From: Spartobacteria bacterium
Lineage (GTDB): Bacteria; Verrucomicrobiota; Verrucomicrobiia; Chthoniobacterales; UBA10450
DNA length: 64,000 bases
Assembly: GCA_003134785.1 (NCBI GenBank)
Contig: PLCN01000021.1
Span: forward strand, 379,784 to 443,783
Reading direction: 5' to 3'
In this document: positions 55,317 to 64,000 of the stretch, one piece after another
Layout of the letters: every line of letters begins with the position of its first letter
How positions within the stretch are numbered: the stretch's first letter is position 1
Position numbers and translations under genes: made by a program
The notes under the pieces: model-generated
Database searches by the model: none
Told to the model about the DNA's origin: nothing
Seen by the model: the letters and a program-made list of their open reading frames with translations, nothing else

Positions 55317-55982
55317 CTACTCGAAGTAGATGAACTCGTAATCGCCGGTGTAACCAAAATGGCGGTAGAGCCAGATCCATTCGGCTGTATCGAAGAAGGA
55401 CTCGCAGGTCAGCGCCCAGCACTGGAGGTTGAACTGTTCGAGCTCGTTGCGGTAACTCTCCAACATTACGTAGCCTTGCTTGCCGACACGCTCGATCTCG
55501 CCGAGCGCGGTCTTTAGCTCGAAGATGCGGAGGTTGTGAAGACAGCCGAGCGAGATAACTAGGTCGAAATGGTCGTCGCCAAAAGGATAGGCATCCTGCG
55601 CGCGGTAACGGAACAGCGAGGCTTTCAGTTCGGGCCGCGCGCTCGCCAGTCCGTGCGCCGAGATATCGAAGCCGACTAGCTCAAGGCCCGGCTCGATGAG
55701 CTGCATCTCGTAAAGGAGAAAGCCTTTGCCGCACCCAACGTCGAGAACGCGCGAGCCGGCCTTGAGTTCGTAGGTCTCTATAAGTGCTTGCGCGACCGGT
55801 TTCCACCGGCCGGGAAGATACTTGTATCCCCCGTAACCGTAACGACGATCGCCATCCCAGTAATCCTGCTCGTATTCCTTGGCCTTATGCATGCACACGA
55901 CCTTGTCGTCGATCATCCGCGCGAGGTAATCCCGCTTCGTGGCCTGATGCAGCGGGGTAACCAAATTCATTAGCTTACTCAC
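55317..55982 (-). CDS. Class I SAM methyltransferase
   Basis: This 221-residue methyltransferase has SRVLDVGCGKGFLLYEMQLI, LVGFDISAHGLASARPE and LVISLGCLHNL. The first 50 residues have aromatic and charged motifs (QDYWDGDRRYGYGGYKYLP) seen in methyltransferases of capsule and LPS loci. It lies 15 bases downstream of nothing coding and is followed by the dehydrogenase gene, so it belongs to the same leftward operon. Confidence 0.8.
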   Translation of the reverse strand: MSKLMNLVTPLHQATKRDYLARMIDDKVVCMHKAKEYEQDYWDGDRRYGYGGYKYLPGRWKPVAQALIETYELKAGSRVLDVGCGKGFLLYEMQLIEPGLELVGFDISAHGLASARPELKASLFRYRAQDAYPFGDDHFDLVISLGCLHNLRIFELKTALGEIERVGKQGYVMLESYRNELEQFNLQCWALTCESFFDTAEWIWLYRHFGYTGDYEFIYFE

Positions 55983-56000
55983 TGGTTCTCCTTCTAGCCG

Positions 56001-56933
56001 TTAGGCGGTCTTACCGCGTAATTCCTTAACCGCCGCTGTCAAATGCTCCGCCGTGATACCGTATCGCGCCATCAGGCTCGCCTGGGATCCGTATTGGTCG
56101 GGGAAAACGTCCGGGATCCCCAGGCGCTTGAAACGCTTGGCTGGATTGAAACCGGCTTCCGCGATGATCTCAGCAACCGCGCTGCCCAGACCGCCCACGA
56201 TCGTATGTTCCTCGATGGTCACGACTATCGGCACGCGCGCAGTGTTTTCATAAACTGCGGTAGCATCGAGCGGTTTCAGGGTGTGCATGTGCAGCACGCT
56301 AGCGGAGATACTTTGCTTTTCCAATTCGCCGGCGGCGGCGAGTGCGACCTGCAAACAAATCCCAGTGCAAACAATCAAGGCGTCCTTGCCTTCACGCATC
56401 AAGATCGCTTTTCCGATTTCGCAGGGCAAGTCCGCGCGGCTCACGATCGGGTCGCCGCCTTTTCCGAGGCGGATATAAACCGGCCCCTCCACCTCGAGGG
56501 TCTGCAACATAAGGCGTCGCATCTCATCAGCGTCGGCCGGCGCGAGAATGGTCATGTTTGGAATGGCGCGGAGAATCGCGATGTCATCGATGGCGAGATG
56601 CGTCGGCCCAAGCGGTGCGTAAACCACGCCGCCGCCGCTGGCGATGAGTCGCACCTTGGTGTTATGCAAACCCAGGTCGAGCACGATCTGCTCGAAGCAG
56701 CGGCGCGTGAGGAACGTCGCGATGGTATTGATGTAAGGAATTTTTCCCTCCATCGCCAGGCCGGCAGCCATGGTGACGAGGTTCGCTTCGCTCACGCCTT
56801 CCATCAAAAACTGGCGGGGAAACTCGGCTTTGAGTTGCTTCAAGGTATCGGGCCCAAGATCGGAGCCGATGAAGACGACACGCGGATCGCGTTTCGCCAA
56901 TTCGTAAACCATGTCCAGCGAAGTCTTGCGCAT
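56001..56933 (-). CDS. Transketolase-like C-terminal subunit
   Basis: This 310-residue protein covers the pyrimidine-binding and C-terminal domains of transketolase/DXS. The catalytic Glu lies in FLMEGVSEANLVTMAAGLA, followed by VYAPLGPTHLAIDDIAILRA and the C-terminal IVVTIEEHTIVGGLGSAVAE. It needs the N-terminal subunit encoded directly upstream (the two abut with zero gap). Split transketolases in glycan loci may make sedoheptulose phosphate or branched sugars locally. Confidence 0.9.
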   Translation of the reverse strand: MRKTSLDMVYELAKRDPRVVFIGSDLGPDTLKQLKAEFPRQFLMEGVSEANLVTMAAGLAMEGKIPYINTIATFLTRRCFEQIVLDLGLHNTKVRLIASGGGVVYAPLGPTHLAIDDIAILRAIPNMTILAPADADEMRRLMLQTLEVEGPVYIRLGKGGDPIVSRADLPCEIGKAILMREGKDALIVCTGICLQVALAAAGELEKQSISASVLHMHTLKPLDATAVYENTARVPIVVTIEEHTIVGGLGSAVAEIIAEAGFNPAKRFKRLGIPDVFPDQYGSQASLMARYGITAEHLTAAVKELRGKTA

Positions 56934-57779
56934 TTACTCGGCGTCCAGTGAGGCGAAAAGGGAGGCGACTTCGGTTTCGCTGACTTTGGACTTGTGATGC
57001 CAGGCGAGATTCCGCTCGGTCAGGCTAGTGCCTTTGCCTTTGACGGTGTGGCAAATAATTACGCTCGGCTTGCTTGAATCGAAGGGCACGTTTCTGAGCG
57101 CGTCTCTCAATTCATCGATATCGTGGCCGTTCACTTCGCGAACGGCGAAGCCGAAAGAGGCCCACTTCTCTTTCAGCGGTTCCAGTCCCTGCACCTCGGC
57201 GATTGTGCCGTAGGTCTGTTGTTTGTTGTAATCGACCAGGACCGTGAGCTGGGAGAGATGGTGTTTGGCCGCGCATAATGCCGCCTCCCAGATGCTGCCC
57301 TCGCTGCATTCGCCGTCCCCGACGATGACAAAAACGCGATGTTTTTCTCCCTCGAGTTTCGCGTTGAGCGCAAACCCGACCCCGAATGACAAGCCATGCC
57401 CGAGGCTGCCCGTCGATGCTTCGACTCCCGGCACTTTTCCGAATTCGGGATGGCCACCGAGAATGCCATCGCTCGCGCAGAATTTCCAAAGTTCCGCTTC
57501 CGGAAAAAAGCCCTTCTCCGCCAGCAAAACATAGAGCGCAATGCAACCGTGGCCTTTGCTGAGAATGCAGCGGTCGCGCTCGGGCCAGCGGGGATTCTGC
57601 GCGTCAAATTTCAAGACGTCGTCGTAAAGCACACGTAAGATTTCCACGACGGAAAAAGCCGCGCCCACATGCCCGCGCTTGCCTGCTTCGATCGTGCGCA
57701 CAATCATTTTGCGCAGCTCCTTGGAGCGGCGATCCAGAACGATGTCGTCAGATGTGATAGGGGAAATTGCGGTAGTCAT
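56934..57779 (-). CDS. Transketolase-like N-terminal subunit (ThDP-binding)
   Basis: This 281-residue protein has the ThDP motif GDGECSEGSIWEAALCAAKH then LTVLVDYNKQQTYG, and RCILSKGHGCIALYVLL plus GSLGHGLSFGVGFALN of the transketolase N-terminal domain. I chose MTTAISPITSDD at 57779, which overlaps the kinase-like gene by 32 bases; 57881 would add an unrelated 34 residues. With the next gene it forms one enzyme. It should exchange two-carbon units between sugar phosphates, feeding GmhA with sedoheptulose 7-phosphate (inferred). Confidence 0.9.
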   Translation of the reverse strand: MTTAISPITSDDIVLDRRSKELRKMIVRTIEAGKRGHVGAAFSVVEILRVLYDDVLKFDAQNPRWPERDRCILSKGHGCIALYVLLAEKGFFPEAELWKFCASDGILGGHPEFGKVPGVEASTGSLGHGLSFGVGFALNAKLEGEKHRVFVIVGDGECSEGSIWEAALCAAKHHLSQLTVLVDYNKQQTYGTIAEVQGLEPLKEKWASFGFAVREVNGHDIDELRDALRNVPFDSSKPSVIICHTVKGKGTSLTERNLAWHHKSKVSETEVASLFASLDAE

Positions 57780-58794
57780 CCATTGCTTGCCCGAGAAGAC
57801 GGCGAGCCTTTTCGAGCTGGGCGGTCTGGCTCCAGACCCCGGAAGCGCCGACAGCAAAGCTTCGCCTCGCCCCATGGTCAAGTGTAAATTCGTTCAGCAA
57901 AATCGTGCACCACTTCAAGGCGAAGAGAGGATAGACGGCGCGGACACGGGCCTCGATGTTCGGCGCAGGGGAAAAGATGGGAACCGCGCGGGCAAAGAAG
58001 CGTTGTTTCAGTGCAAGCGGCAGTTGCATTCCTGGATGGAGAAGAAAATCGGCGATCGTTTTCGCCGGATCGTCCCAGCCGAAGTATTCAAAATCGAGGA
58101 AGATGAGATGGCCGTCGGCACGGCGCAGGGTGTTGTGAAATCCGAAATCGGACGGACTAAGTGTGCGTTCCGTGATGGGAATTTCGTTGCTGGGATCGAT
58201 GCCCTGGGTGCGGCAGAAATCACGGCACCATTCCTCCGCGGTCTTTCGAAAGGGGATGAATTTCTCTCGTAAGAATTGGGCCAAATCCTGTTCGCCAGCG
58301 GCCGCGCGTTCCAAGCCTTGGAATCTGCCGTCCAGGTTTGCAAATATTGCCTCGATAGAGAAGCAAGCTTCCGACGCCGCCGGGAAATGAGTGGCCGTTC
58401 CGCCATCGGCGATCTCTTTTAGCGAGCGCAGGAAATCACCGGCCTGATCAATCTCTTCGGAATTGATCTCTTCGGAGCGCATCTGTTGCCCTTCAATGAA
58501 TTCGTAGATCGCGACATGTCGCTCGTCATTCGCTGTCAGCGGACGCGGAGTCTTGCCCGAACCTTCCTTTTCCAACAACTGGAGCGCGCGAAATTCGCAG
58601 CCCATCCGATCCCGGCGATCCTGAGCGGAGCGGAAATACGCTTTCACCGCCACGGCATCTCCGTCGGCGCAATCGACGCGAAAGACTCTGCTGTTGCGTC
58701 CTCCTTTCAGTTGCTGGAACGCGCGCGGTTCCTTATTCAGATCGCGCCGCACGATGTCGCGAATGTTCTCCTCCAGTTCAGTGTCGCTGGTCAT
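57748..58794 (-). CDS. APH-like small-molecule kinase
   Basis: This 348-residue protein is of the aminoglycoside-phosphotransferase fold: FQQLKGGRNSRVFRVDC with AVKAYF (ATP Lys), SPSDFGFHNTLRRADG (the catalytic HxD-like loop, here S-D-F-G-F-H-N) and LIFLDFEYFGWDDPAKTIAD (DFE/D metal motif). Such kinases in glycan loci may phosphorylate sugars at C1. The start at 58794 (MTSDTELEEN) is preferred; the longer frame to 59040 is shadow sequence of the HAD gene. It overlaps its neighbours on both sides. Confidence 0.82.
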   Translation of the reverse strand: MTSDTELEENIRDIVRRDLNKEPRAFQQLKGGRNSRVFRVDCADGDAVAVKAYFRSAQDRRDRMGCEFRALQLLEKEGSGKTPRPLTANDERHVAIYEFIEGQQMRSEEINSEEIDQAGDFLRSLKEIADGGTATHFPAASEACFSIEAIFANLDGRFQGLERAAAGEQDLAQFLREKFIPFRKTAEEWCRDFCRTQGIDPSNEIPITERTLSPSDFGFHNTLRRADGHLIFLDFEYFGWDDPAKTIADFLLHPGMQLPLALKQRFFARAVPIFSPAPNIEARVRAVYPLFALKWCTILLNEFTLDHGARRSFAVGASGVWSQTAQLEKARRLLGQAMDDYRNFPYHI

Positions 58795-59452
58795 GGAAAA
58801 AAAATTCGTCGAGCTCGCGCCAGGTCCGGAAGACTTCGATGTCTTGCCTCGGCGGGTTCGCGCCGTGGGGCGCGAAGAGCAACTGTCCGACGTCGCGCGG
58901 AAAACTGCGCTCGGCGAAAACCTCCGCCAGATCGTCGATGAAGTGGGTGCAGCCCAGCGAGCGAATGCGCTCGATTTTTTCCGCGCGAGTTGATTCGAAA
59001 AAAACGTCGTCGGGCGAAAGCCCGCAGCCGTTCGGGTCAAAAAATTTCTTCGCTTTCATCCAGGAGAGCGCAGCCTTTCGCAAATCAACCTGCTGCCCGT
59101 CGAGGGAAGCGAATTGCGTCTTGTGGCTAACGATCAGCGCTCGCGCGCCTGATTCGGCGCAATGGCGCAGAAAATCTTCGCTCCCGTCGAACGCCGTAGC
59201 GGAAGACATTCGCGGCCCATAGACGATGGCTTGAAGGCGGGTCCACTGGCTTTCGCCTTGTGGCAAAAGCCGGATCGTGTCGCGAATTTTTTCTTTGTTC
59301 CTGGGCAATGACGGTTCAATCAGGCCTTCCTGGTGCGCGGCGAAATGAAAGAGCTCGTCATAACAAGCGAGTGTGTTATCGAGGTCGACGCCGATCACGA
59401 TGCGGCCGTCAGATTTTCGAGACTGTCTCCCCGTCGGGCGCTGTTCATTCAT
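58778..59452 (-). CDS. HAD-superfamily hydrolase
   Basis: This 224-residue HAD protein has the nucleophile motif VIGVDLDNTLACYDEL (DxDNT), ALIVSHKTQFA as motif II-like and THFIDDLAEVFAE (motif IV DD). It lacks the zinc-loop cysteines of GmhB. Because it lies between the GmhA-like and kinase-like genes it may replace GmhB in removing the C7 phosphate of a heptose bisphosphate; that role is inferred. It overlaps the isomerase gene by eight bases and the kinase-like gene by 17. Confidence 0.78.
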   Translation of the reverse strand: MNEQRPTGRQSRKSDGRIVIGVDLDNTLACYDELFHFAAHQEGLIEPSLPRNKEKIRDTIRLLPQGESQWTRLQAIVYGPRMSSATAFDGSEDFLRHCAESGARALIVSHKTQFASLDGQQVDLRKAALSWMKAKKFFDPNGCGLSPDDVFFESTRAEKIERIRSLGCTHFIDDLAEVFAERSFPRDVGQLLFAPHGANPPRQDIEVFRTWRELDEFFFHDQRH

Positions 59453-60014
59453 CCTTCAGCGCGTCGGTCAGAAACTGACTCAACGCCGCGTGAGCGAGTT
59501 CGACGTGACCGTAGCTGTCGGAGCGAACGTAGAAATTCACGTCGCCCAGGCTCCGCAACGGATTGTCCGGCGCAAAACCTGAGAGCGTGATAATCCGGCA
59601 ACCGGCTTTGCGCGCAGCCCCCGCGCAACGCAGGATATTTTCCGACCGCCCTGAGCTGCTGATCGCGATGAGCAGGTCCTGCGCATCGGCCCACAAATTC
59701 ATGAGCGTCTCATAGGCGGTCTGGTAGCCGTCGTCATTGGCGAGCGCGGTAAGGAGCGATTGTTCGGTGAAGACGATCGATCGCATTTTCACAGCCTTGC
59801 AGAGATCGTTTTGCATGTGGCTGGCAATCGCCGCACTTCCGCCGTTGCCGACTACGACCGCCTTGGCCTTTGCCATTTTGGTCTCTCGAATCAGGTCGAG
59901 CGCCACCCCCCCGCCCTGATCGAGCGAAAGATTCTCCGCCGCGAGATCGCTGATTTCCATCGCGGAAAGAAGACGGGTCAATTCACTGAGGTAGCTGGAG
60001 GCAGTGCTCATCAT
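59445..60014 (-). CDS. gmhA: Sedoheptulose-7-phosphate isomerase-like SIS protein
   Basis: This 189-residue SIS-domain protein has AVVVGNGGSAAIASHMQND and LLIAISSSGRSENILR, typical of GmhA/DiaA. GmhA converts sedoheptulose 7-phosphate to D-glycero-D-manno-heptose 7-phosphate. The four-base overlap with the HldE-like gene strongly supports the heptose role over DiaA. Its start is the ATG at 60014. Confidence 0.87.
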   Translation of the reverse strand: MMSTASSYLSELTRLLSAMEISDLAAENLSLDQGGGVALDLIRETKMAKAKAVVVGNGGSAAIASHMQNDLCKAVKMRSIVFTEQSLLTALANDDGYQTAYETLMNLWADAQDLLIAISSSGRSENILRCAGAARKAGCRIITLSGFAPDNPLRSLGDVNFYVRSDSYGHVELAHAALSQFLTDALKDE

Positions 60015-61540
60015 TTTAGAATGGTCTCGATGTGTTTCATCAATGGGATTCGATCAACCGGTCGCTGATTGGCGACCACGCTCACGGCGTGCGCGCCGAC
60101 CACGTTCGCGGTGAAGCCGACAATTTCCATCGGCGCCTTCTGTACCACACACATGGCGGTGACAGCAAAGACCGCGTCTCCCGCGCCGACGCGATCGACA
60201 ATGTGGGTGGTGAATGCCGGCACTTCGAAAAACCCTGCTTCTTTGTCGTAGCAAAGACAACCTTGCTGCCCGCGCGTCACGGTCGCCCGGGTGCAGCCCA
60301 GTTTCTCGGCGACCATGCCGGTCAGATGCCGAAGGTCTTGCTGCCGCGTCCTGCAGTCGAGGCGGATTTCGTTTTCCGAAATGCAAATGTAATCCGCGCG
60401 CGGATATTTCGAGATGGTGTTGAAGCCGCGATTGTGCGCGTTCACCTGAGTGTTTACGGCGAGGAACGGGGCCTTGCTCGTGAGAAGCTGAACGGCTCGT
60501 GGATCGAGCATGCCGTGGCCGTAATCCAGCGCGAGAACGAGATCATAATCGCCCAACGTTTTTTCGAGCTCCATGCAGAGCAGATTAGAACCCGTTTCAT
60601 GCGTTTCCTTTTCGCTAATCACATAGACCTCGAACATTTTTTGAAATGGATACTGCTCGACGAAGCGACGCTTCACGATGGTCGGCTCATCTTCGAGGTA
60701 AAGAAAAGTCGGCGAGATTTTCGGATTCAACCCGGAGCGAATGAATTCCTCATGCGAGTTGGTCGTGCCCAGGAAAGTAAGCAGATGCACATTGTCGCAA
60801 AAGGACGCGAGGTGATTAGCTACGGCGACCGACCCGCCGGCGGAACGCTCCGTGCGAAGGTGGCGAGCGGCGAGGATGGGTTCCTTGCCCGACTTGCCCA
60901 TCGTCTCGCAGTATTCGTATTCGTCGATGATCGTTTCGCCGACGAGAAGGACCTTTAGATCCTTGGCGCCTTTGAGGTAACTGAGCACCTCATCGGTGGG
61001 GTGACGCACCGAGAAGGCGGCAAGGTACTCGCTGACTTCCTTGGGAAAACTGGGAAAGTGGCGGTTGAGAAGATTCGAAGAGCTGAAAGTGATGTCTTCC
61101 GTGAAAACAATCTTGCCGCCACCCGCCTCGACGGCTTCTTGTTCCTCGATAATTCCCCCGCTGATATCTTTCGCGGCGTCGATGTAATCGGAGCCTTTGA
61201 CGTAGAAATCAGGGCGCAGGAGCTTGATCGCTTCTATCGCGGTCGGCCAATGATTGATCGCGACAAAGTCTACGCATTCCAGCATCGCGAGCGCTTCCGC
61301 GCGCAGAGTTTCGGTGAAAGCCGGACGGCCCGGTCCTTTGTTGACCAGATGATCGGGGGTGATCGTGACCACAAGAATTTCGCCGAGCGCCCGAGCGCCG
61401 TTCAAGTGACGCAGATGGCCGATGTGCAAAAGATCGAAGACGCCGTGGCAATGGACCGTTTTTTTGCCGGCCGCGCGCAAGGCTTTCACCTCATCGGCGA
61501 CTTCTTCCAGGCTCTTTATTTTCTGGGTGGGTGCAATCAT
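60011..61540 (-). CDS. HldE-like bifunctional heptose enzyme with reversed domain order
   Basis: This 509-residue fusion begins with a nucleotidyltransferase domain (HCHGVFDLLHIGHLRHLNGA, residues ~31-50) and ends with a PfkB/ribokinase-like kinase (LLVGETIIDEYEYC near 222, RTERSAGGSVAVANHLASF, and the catalytic DRVGAGDAVFAVTA near 465). Canonical HldE has kinase first and transferase second. It should phosphorylate heptose 7-phosphate and transfer a nucleotide to heptose 1-phosphate. It overlaps gmhA by four bases. Residues look complete in both halves. Confidence 0.88.
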   Translation of the reverse strand: MIAPTQKIKSLEEVADEVKALRAAGKKTVHCHGVFDLLHIGHLRHLNGARALGEILVVTITPDHLVNKGPGRPAFTETLRAEALAMLECVDFVAINHWPTAIEAIKLLRPDFYVKGSDYIDAAKDISGGIIEEQEAVEAGGGKIVFTEDITFSSSNLLNRHFPSFPKEVSEYLAAFSVRHPTDEVLSYLKGAKDLKVLLVGETIIDEYEYCETMGKSGKEPILAARHLRTERSAGGSVAVANHLASFCDNVHLLTFLGTTNSHEEFIRSGLNPKISPTFLYLEDEPTIVKRRFVEQYPFQKMFEVYVISEKETHETGSNLLCMELEKTLGDYDLVLALDYGHGMLDPRAVQLLTSKAPFLAVNTQVNAHNRGFNTISKYPRADYICISENEIRLDCRTRQQDLRHLTGMVAEKLGCTRATVTRGQQGCLCYDKEAGFFEVPAFTTHIVDRVGAGDAVFAVTAMCVVQKAPMEIVGFTANVVGAHAVSVVANQRPVDRIPLMKHIETILK

Positions 61541-61561
61541 GGGTTCGGAAGAAACAGGAGG

Positions 61562-62551
61562 CTAGGATTGCAAATACTTAAACCATTCGCTGGTCGCCTG
61601 CGCGATGGAAGATTCGTCCCAAACCGGCGCCTGCCGCCAGTAGTCAATATTTTTCAGCATTCGCGCCACACCTTCCTCGAAACTGACCTGCGGTGTCCAA
61701 CCAAGTTCGGACGAAATCTTGGAAATATCGGCCCAGGTGCAATCGGGTTCGCCGGGCCGTTTCGGCAAATGGACGATTTCGCCGCCGCCGAGCAATTCGA
61801 CCAGACGATTGACTGATTGCGGAGCCCCGGCGGCTGCATTGTAAATCGCGGAGGCGCCGCCAGACTGCGCGGCGAGCAGGAAGGCGCGCGCCAGATCGGT
61901 CACATACAAAAAATCCCGCCGTTGCGTGCCATCGCCCACCACGGTGAAAGGTTTGCCCGCCAGCTTTTGCGCCAGGAAAACCCCGAAGACCGCGCCGTAA
62001 GCGCCCGAGGTCCGGGAGCGCGTGCCATACGCATTAAAAATACGGATGGAGACTACGGGCAGCTTGTAAACTCTTCCCCAATGAAGCGCGGCCTCCTCGC
62101 CCATATATTTGCTTAGCGCATAGGGATATTGCGGGCTGATGGGCGCATCCTCCCGCGTCGGCACCTCCGCGAATCCGTAACAGGTCGAGGACGCCGCGTA
62201 GACGAACTTTCGCACCCGCGCTCGGCGCGCCGCTTCCAGCACGCGCACGGTCCCCATCGTGTTCGTGGAAACGTAATCGACCGGCTGCTCGATCGACGGG
62301 ACGAGATCGCCAATACCAGCAAAGTGGAAAACATATTGAGCGTCCTTGAAAAGCGGATCGCTCGCGTCCAGCTCGCGGATGTCGCGCACTTCTACGGCGA
62401 GGTTGGGATCGCTCTTGTGCTGCTCCAGATTCTGGAGCCGCCCCCCACTCAAATTATCGATGACATGAACCCGGTGCCCCTCCGCCAGCAACAGATCGAC
62501 CATGTGGCTTCCGATGAAGCCCGCACCCCCGGTAACCACCGCGATGCTCAT
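61562..62551 (-). CDS. NAD-dependent sugar-nucleotide epimerase (extended SDR)
   Basis: This 329-residue SDR has [35 protein letters not shown] and the catalytic [12 protein letters not shown] (YxxxK). It resembles WbpP/GalE-like UDP-sugar or GDP-heptose epimerases. It lies 21 bases upstream of the HldE-like gene and overlaps the next SDR by four, so it probably acts on the nucleotide-activated heptose or a related sugar. Exact substrate unknown. Confidence 0.87.
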   Translation of the reverse strand: MSIAVVTGGAGFIGSHMVDLLLAEGHRVHVIDNLSGGRLQNLEQHKSDPNLAVEVRDIRELDASDPLFKDAQYVFHFAGIGDLVPSIEQPVDYVSTNTMGTVRVLEAARRARVRKFVYAASSTCYGFAEVPTREDAPISPQYPYALSKYMGEEAALHWGRVYKLPVVSIRIFNAYGTRSRTSGAYGAVFGVFLAQKLAGKPFTVVGDGTQRRDFLYVTDLARAFLLAAQSGGASAIYNAAAGAPQSVNRLVELLGGGEIVHLPKRPGEPDCTWADISKISSELGWTPQVSFEEGVARMLKNIDYWRQAPVWDESSIAQATSEWFKYLQS

Positions 62552-63546
62552 CGAAGCTGGAGCTTTTTCACCGCGCGAACATTGACGTAGTTGTCATCGC
62601 TCATGCTGTCGCGGAATTTTCCTTCCTTGAAGGCGCGGCAAAGATCCCGCACCGCGTCTTCAATTGTGCGCTTCGGTTTCCAGCCCAGCTTTTCCGCGAT
62701 CTTTCGCGATGAAACATGATAGGAGCGGTTGTCGTCCGAAGTTGTCGTCTCCAATCGGATAGGAGCTTTTTCAGGGAACTCATCTTCGACCACCTTGCGC
62801 ACGAACTCCGCCAACTGCGCGACCGTGTGGTTTTCGTAGCCGGCATTGAATGCTTCGCCGGCAATAAGCTCTTTCGGTGTTTCCAAAAGCTCGACGTAAA
62901 GATCGGTCACGTCCTCGATGTGCACATTGGGCCGTTTTTGCGCGCCGCCGAAAATTGTAATGACGCCCTTGTTGACCGCATGATTGGTCAAAATGTTAAC
63001 GGTTAAATCGAAGCGCATTCGCGGCGAATAGCCGCACACCGTGGCCGGGCGGATGACGGTCGTCGTAAACTCAGGCGATTGGTATTGAAACAAGATCGGC
63101 TCACATAGCCCTTTGTATTTGTTGTAATCGGTCAGCGGAACGAACGGATGCTCCTCGGTCACTTCGGGCGCATCACTCACGCCATAGACCGAGCTGGTGG
63201 AAACGTAGAGGAACCTCTCGACCCCGGCGTCTCTGCTGGCCTGGACCATTGGCTCGAAGCATTCGTAATTGATCGTTCGGCTGAGCGACGGGTCGAGATC
63301 GAAACTGGGATCGTTTGAAATGCAAGCCATGTGAATGACGTATTTTACTCCCGCGAGCGCCCGGGAAAAATCCTCAGTGTTTCGAATGTCGCCCTTCACC
63401 ACTTTCAGGTTTGGATGTGATGGCAGCCCATCCGCCCCGAACAGCATCAAGTCGTAGGCCACGACCGCATAGCCTGCCTTCAGGAGCTTGGGGACCAGGA
63501 CGCACCCCTTGTAGCCAGCACCGCCGGTCACGAGGACAGTTTTCAT
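62548..63546 (-). CDS. NAD-dependent sugar-nucleotide epimerase/dehydratase with GYKG motif
   Basis: This 332-residue extended SDR has [21 protein letters not shown], where the usual I in GxxGxxG is replaced by K, then [25 protein letters not shown] and [12 protein letters not shown] (YxxxK). This variant matches SDRs of heptose and deoxysugar loci. It overlaps the second epimerase gene by four bases. It may set a different stereocentre of the same sugar (inferred). Confidence 0.87.
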   Translation of the reverse strand: MKTVLVTGGAGYKGCVLVPKLLKAGYAVVAYDLMLFGADGLPSHPNLKVVKGDIRNTEDFSRALAGVKYVIHMACISNDPSFDLDPSLSRTINYECFEPMVQASRDAGVERFLYVSTSSVYGVSDAPEVTEEHPFVPLTDYNKYKGLCEPILFQYQSPEFTTTVIRPATVCGYSPRMRFDLTVNILTNHAVNKGVITIFGGAQKRPNVHIEDVTDLYVELLETPKELIAGEAFNAGYENHTVAQLAEFVRKVVEDEFPEKAPIRLETTTSDDNRSYHVSSRKIAEKLGWKPKRTIEDAVRDLCRAFKEGKFRDSMSDDNYVNVRAVKKLQLR

Positions 63547-63684
63547 AAGGATCGGAAATGAATCACTAAGTTTGCTTCTGGCCAGTCATTTCTTGAGCAA
63601 GCAAGATCGGCTGCACTTCCGGATATTGAACCTCCCGGGAACTTCAGGTCACCCGGAAGTACCGGCAAAATATTCGCGCTCGCC
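63547..63684. other. Short intergenic gap
   Basis: Between the epimerase start and the partial gene's stop; the promoter of the leftward heptose operon is likely here. No box is convincing. Confidence 0.3.
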
Positions 63685-64000
63685 TTACTCGAACGAAAAA
63701 TCGCGCAGGCCGACCCAATCTGCCGTTGGATCGCCGCTTTTTGAAAGAACATGCAATTGCACTTTTTCAGTGCCAACCGGCAGGGCCAACTCATATTTCC
63801 GCCACACGGGAAAATCGTTGTTAGGCAAAGGGGGAATCTGTCTTGCCAGAAGCGTCGCCGAGCTACTGGCGGAAATCGCGTCGATTTCAACGTCGACGCC
63901 ATCGCCTAACGCGTAGACATGCGACAGGCAGACACGCAGCGTTCTTGTCCCCGTGGGCGGTGCAACCGTGATTTCGAGGGGCGCCACGGCCACCATGCAC
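63685..64000 (-). CDS. C-terminal part of an unidentified protein (cut by right edge)
   Basis: About 104 residues of a beta-rich C-terminal domain: LRVCLSHVYALGDGVDVEID, PLPNNDFPVWRKYELALPVG and the end WVGLRDFSFE. It resembles carbohydrate-binding-like tails of large membrane or secreted proteins, but I do not recognise the family. An in-frame ATG near 63996 exists, yet the domain probably continues past the edge. Confidence 0.5.
   Translation of the reverse strand, partial: CMVAVAPLEITVAPPTGTRTLRVCLSHVYALGDGVDVEIDAISASSSATLLARQIPPLPNNDFPVWRKYELALPVGTEKVQLHVLSKSGDPTADWVGLRDFSFE

Noticed and set aside
56043-56951. 302-residue plus-strand ORF
   Set aside because: Antisense to the transketolase C-terminal subunit, which has the catalytic Glu motif.
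60032-60958. 308-residue plus-strand ORF
   Set aside because: Antisense to the kinase domain of the HldE-like fusion; no family resemblance.
1-64000. CRISPR array, rRNA operon or insertion sequence transposase
   Set aside because: I saw no regularly spaced repeat array, rRNA signature or DDE/HUH transposase ORF in the window.

Overview
The window is bacterial, moderately GC-rich and gene-dense, from a Gram-negative organism: it has LolA-like and ABC lipid-sorting proteins, LPS-type heptose genes and a lipoprotein amidase. The gene style (stand-alone FkbM and four-helix-bundle genes, RMDN-like TPR protein, large glycan locus) fits a Verrucomicrobiota- or Acidobacteriota-like soil bacterium. 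That placement is a guess from gene content; there is no rRNA or core marker in the window.

Region 1 (1-17433) is the right part of an integrated mobilizable/conjugative element ending at a tRNA-Thr(TGT) gene. Backbone from left to right: N12-class DNA methylase/helicase (runs off the left edge), TnpV-like protein, then after the cargo a VirD4/TraG-like coupling ATPase, a small membrane protein, a ParA/TraL-like ATPase, a TraK-like DNA-binding protein, a MobF relaxase-helicase, small accessory genes, an excisionase-like protein and a tyrosine integrase. Between methylase and coupling protein sits defence cargo: a complete qatABCD anti-phage operon (KAP ATPase, QatB, QueC-like QatC, TatD-like QatD) and a divergent HEPN/RES-domain gene.

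Region 2 (17434-35928) lies between two tRNA-Thr genes that share a 61-bp perfect repeat. Its edges hold co-linear decayed pieces of the same backbone: a methylase fragment on the left, and coupling-protein and integrase fragments on the right. I read it as a second, degraded element of the same family whose cargo slot holds a polyketide/lipid locus: asparagine-synthase-like protein, a fully reducing PKS (KS-AT-DH-cMT-ER-KR-ACP), a free-standing condensation domain, a fatty acid desaturase, a LolD/MacB-like ABC transporter, a LolA-like carrier and a lipoprotein amidase. The PKS has no thioesterase, so the condensation enzyme probably releases the chain onto an acceptor, and the transporter set suggests a lipid sent to the outer membrane.

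Region 3 (35929-64000) is a long surface-glycan locus. It has methyltransferases, three GT2 glycosyltransferases, a pyruvyl transferase, sulfate activation genes (cysD, cysNC) interrupted by a four-helix-bundle gene in inverted repeats, a 3-amino-3,6-dideoxyhexose module (aminotransferase, ketoisomerase, shortened acyltransferase), YbhN-like membrane proteins with a broken duplicate, and at the right end a compact set that could make a nucleotide-activated heptose from pentose-phosphate intermediates: split transketolase, GmhA-like isomerase, a HldE-like enzyme with reversed domains, HAD and APH-like proteins, and two sugar-nucleotide epimerases. The last ORF is cut by the right edge.
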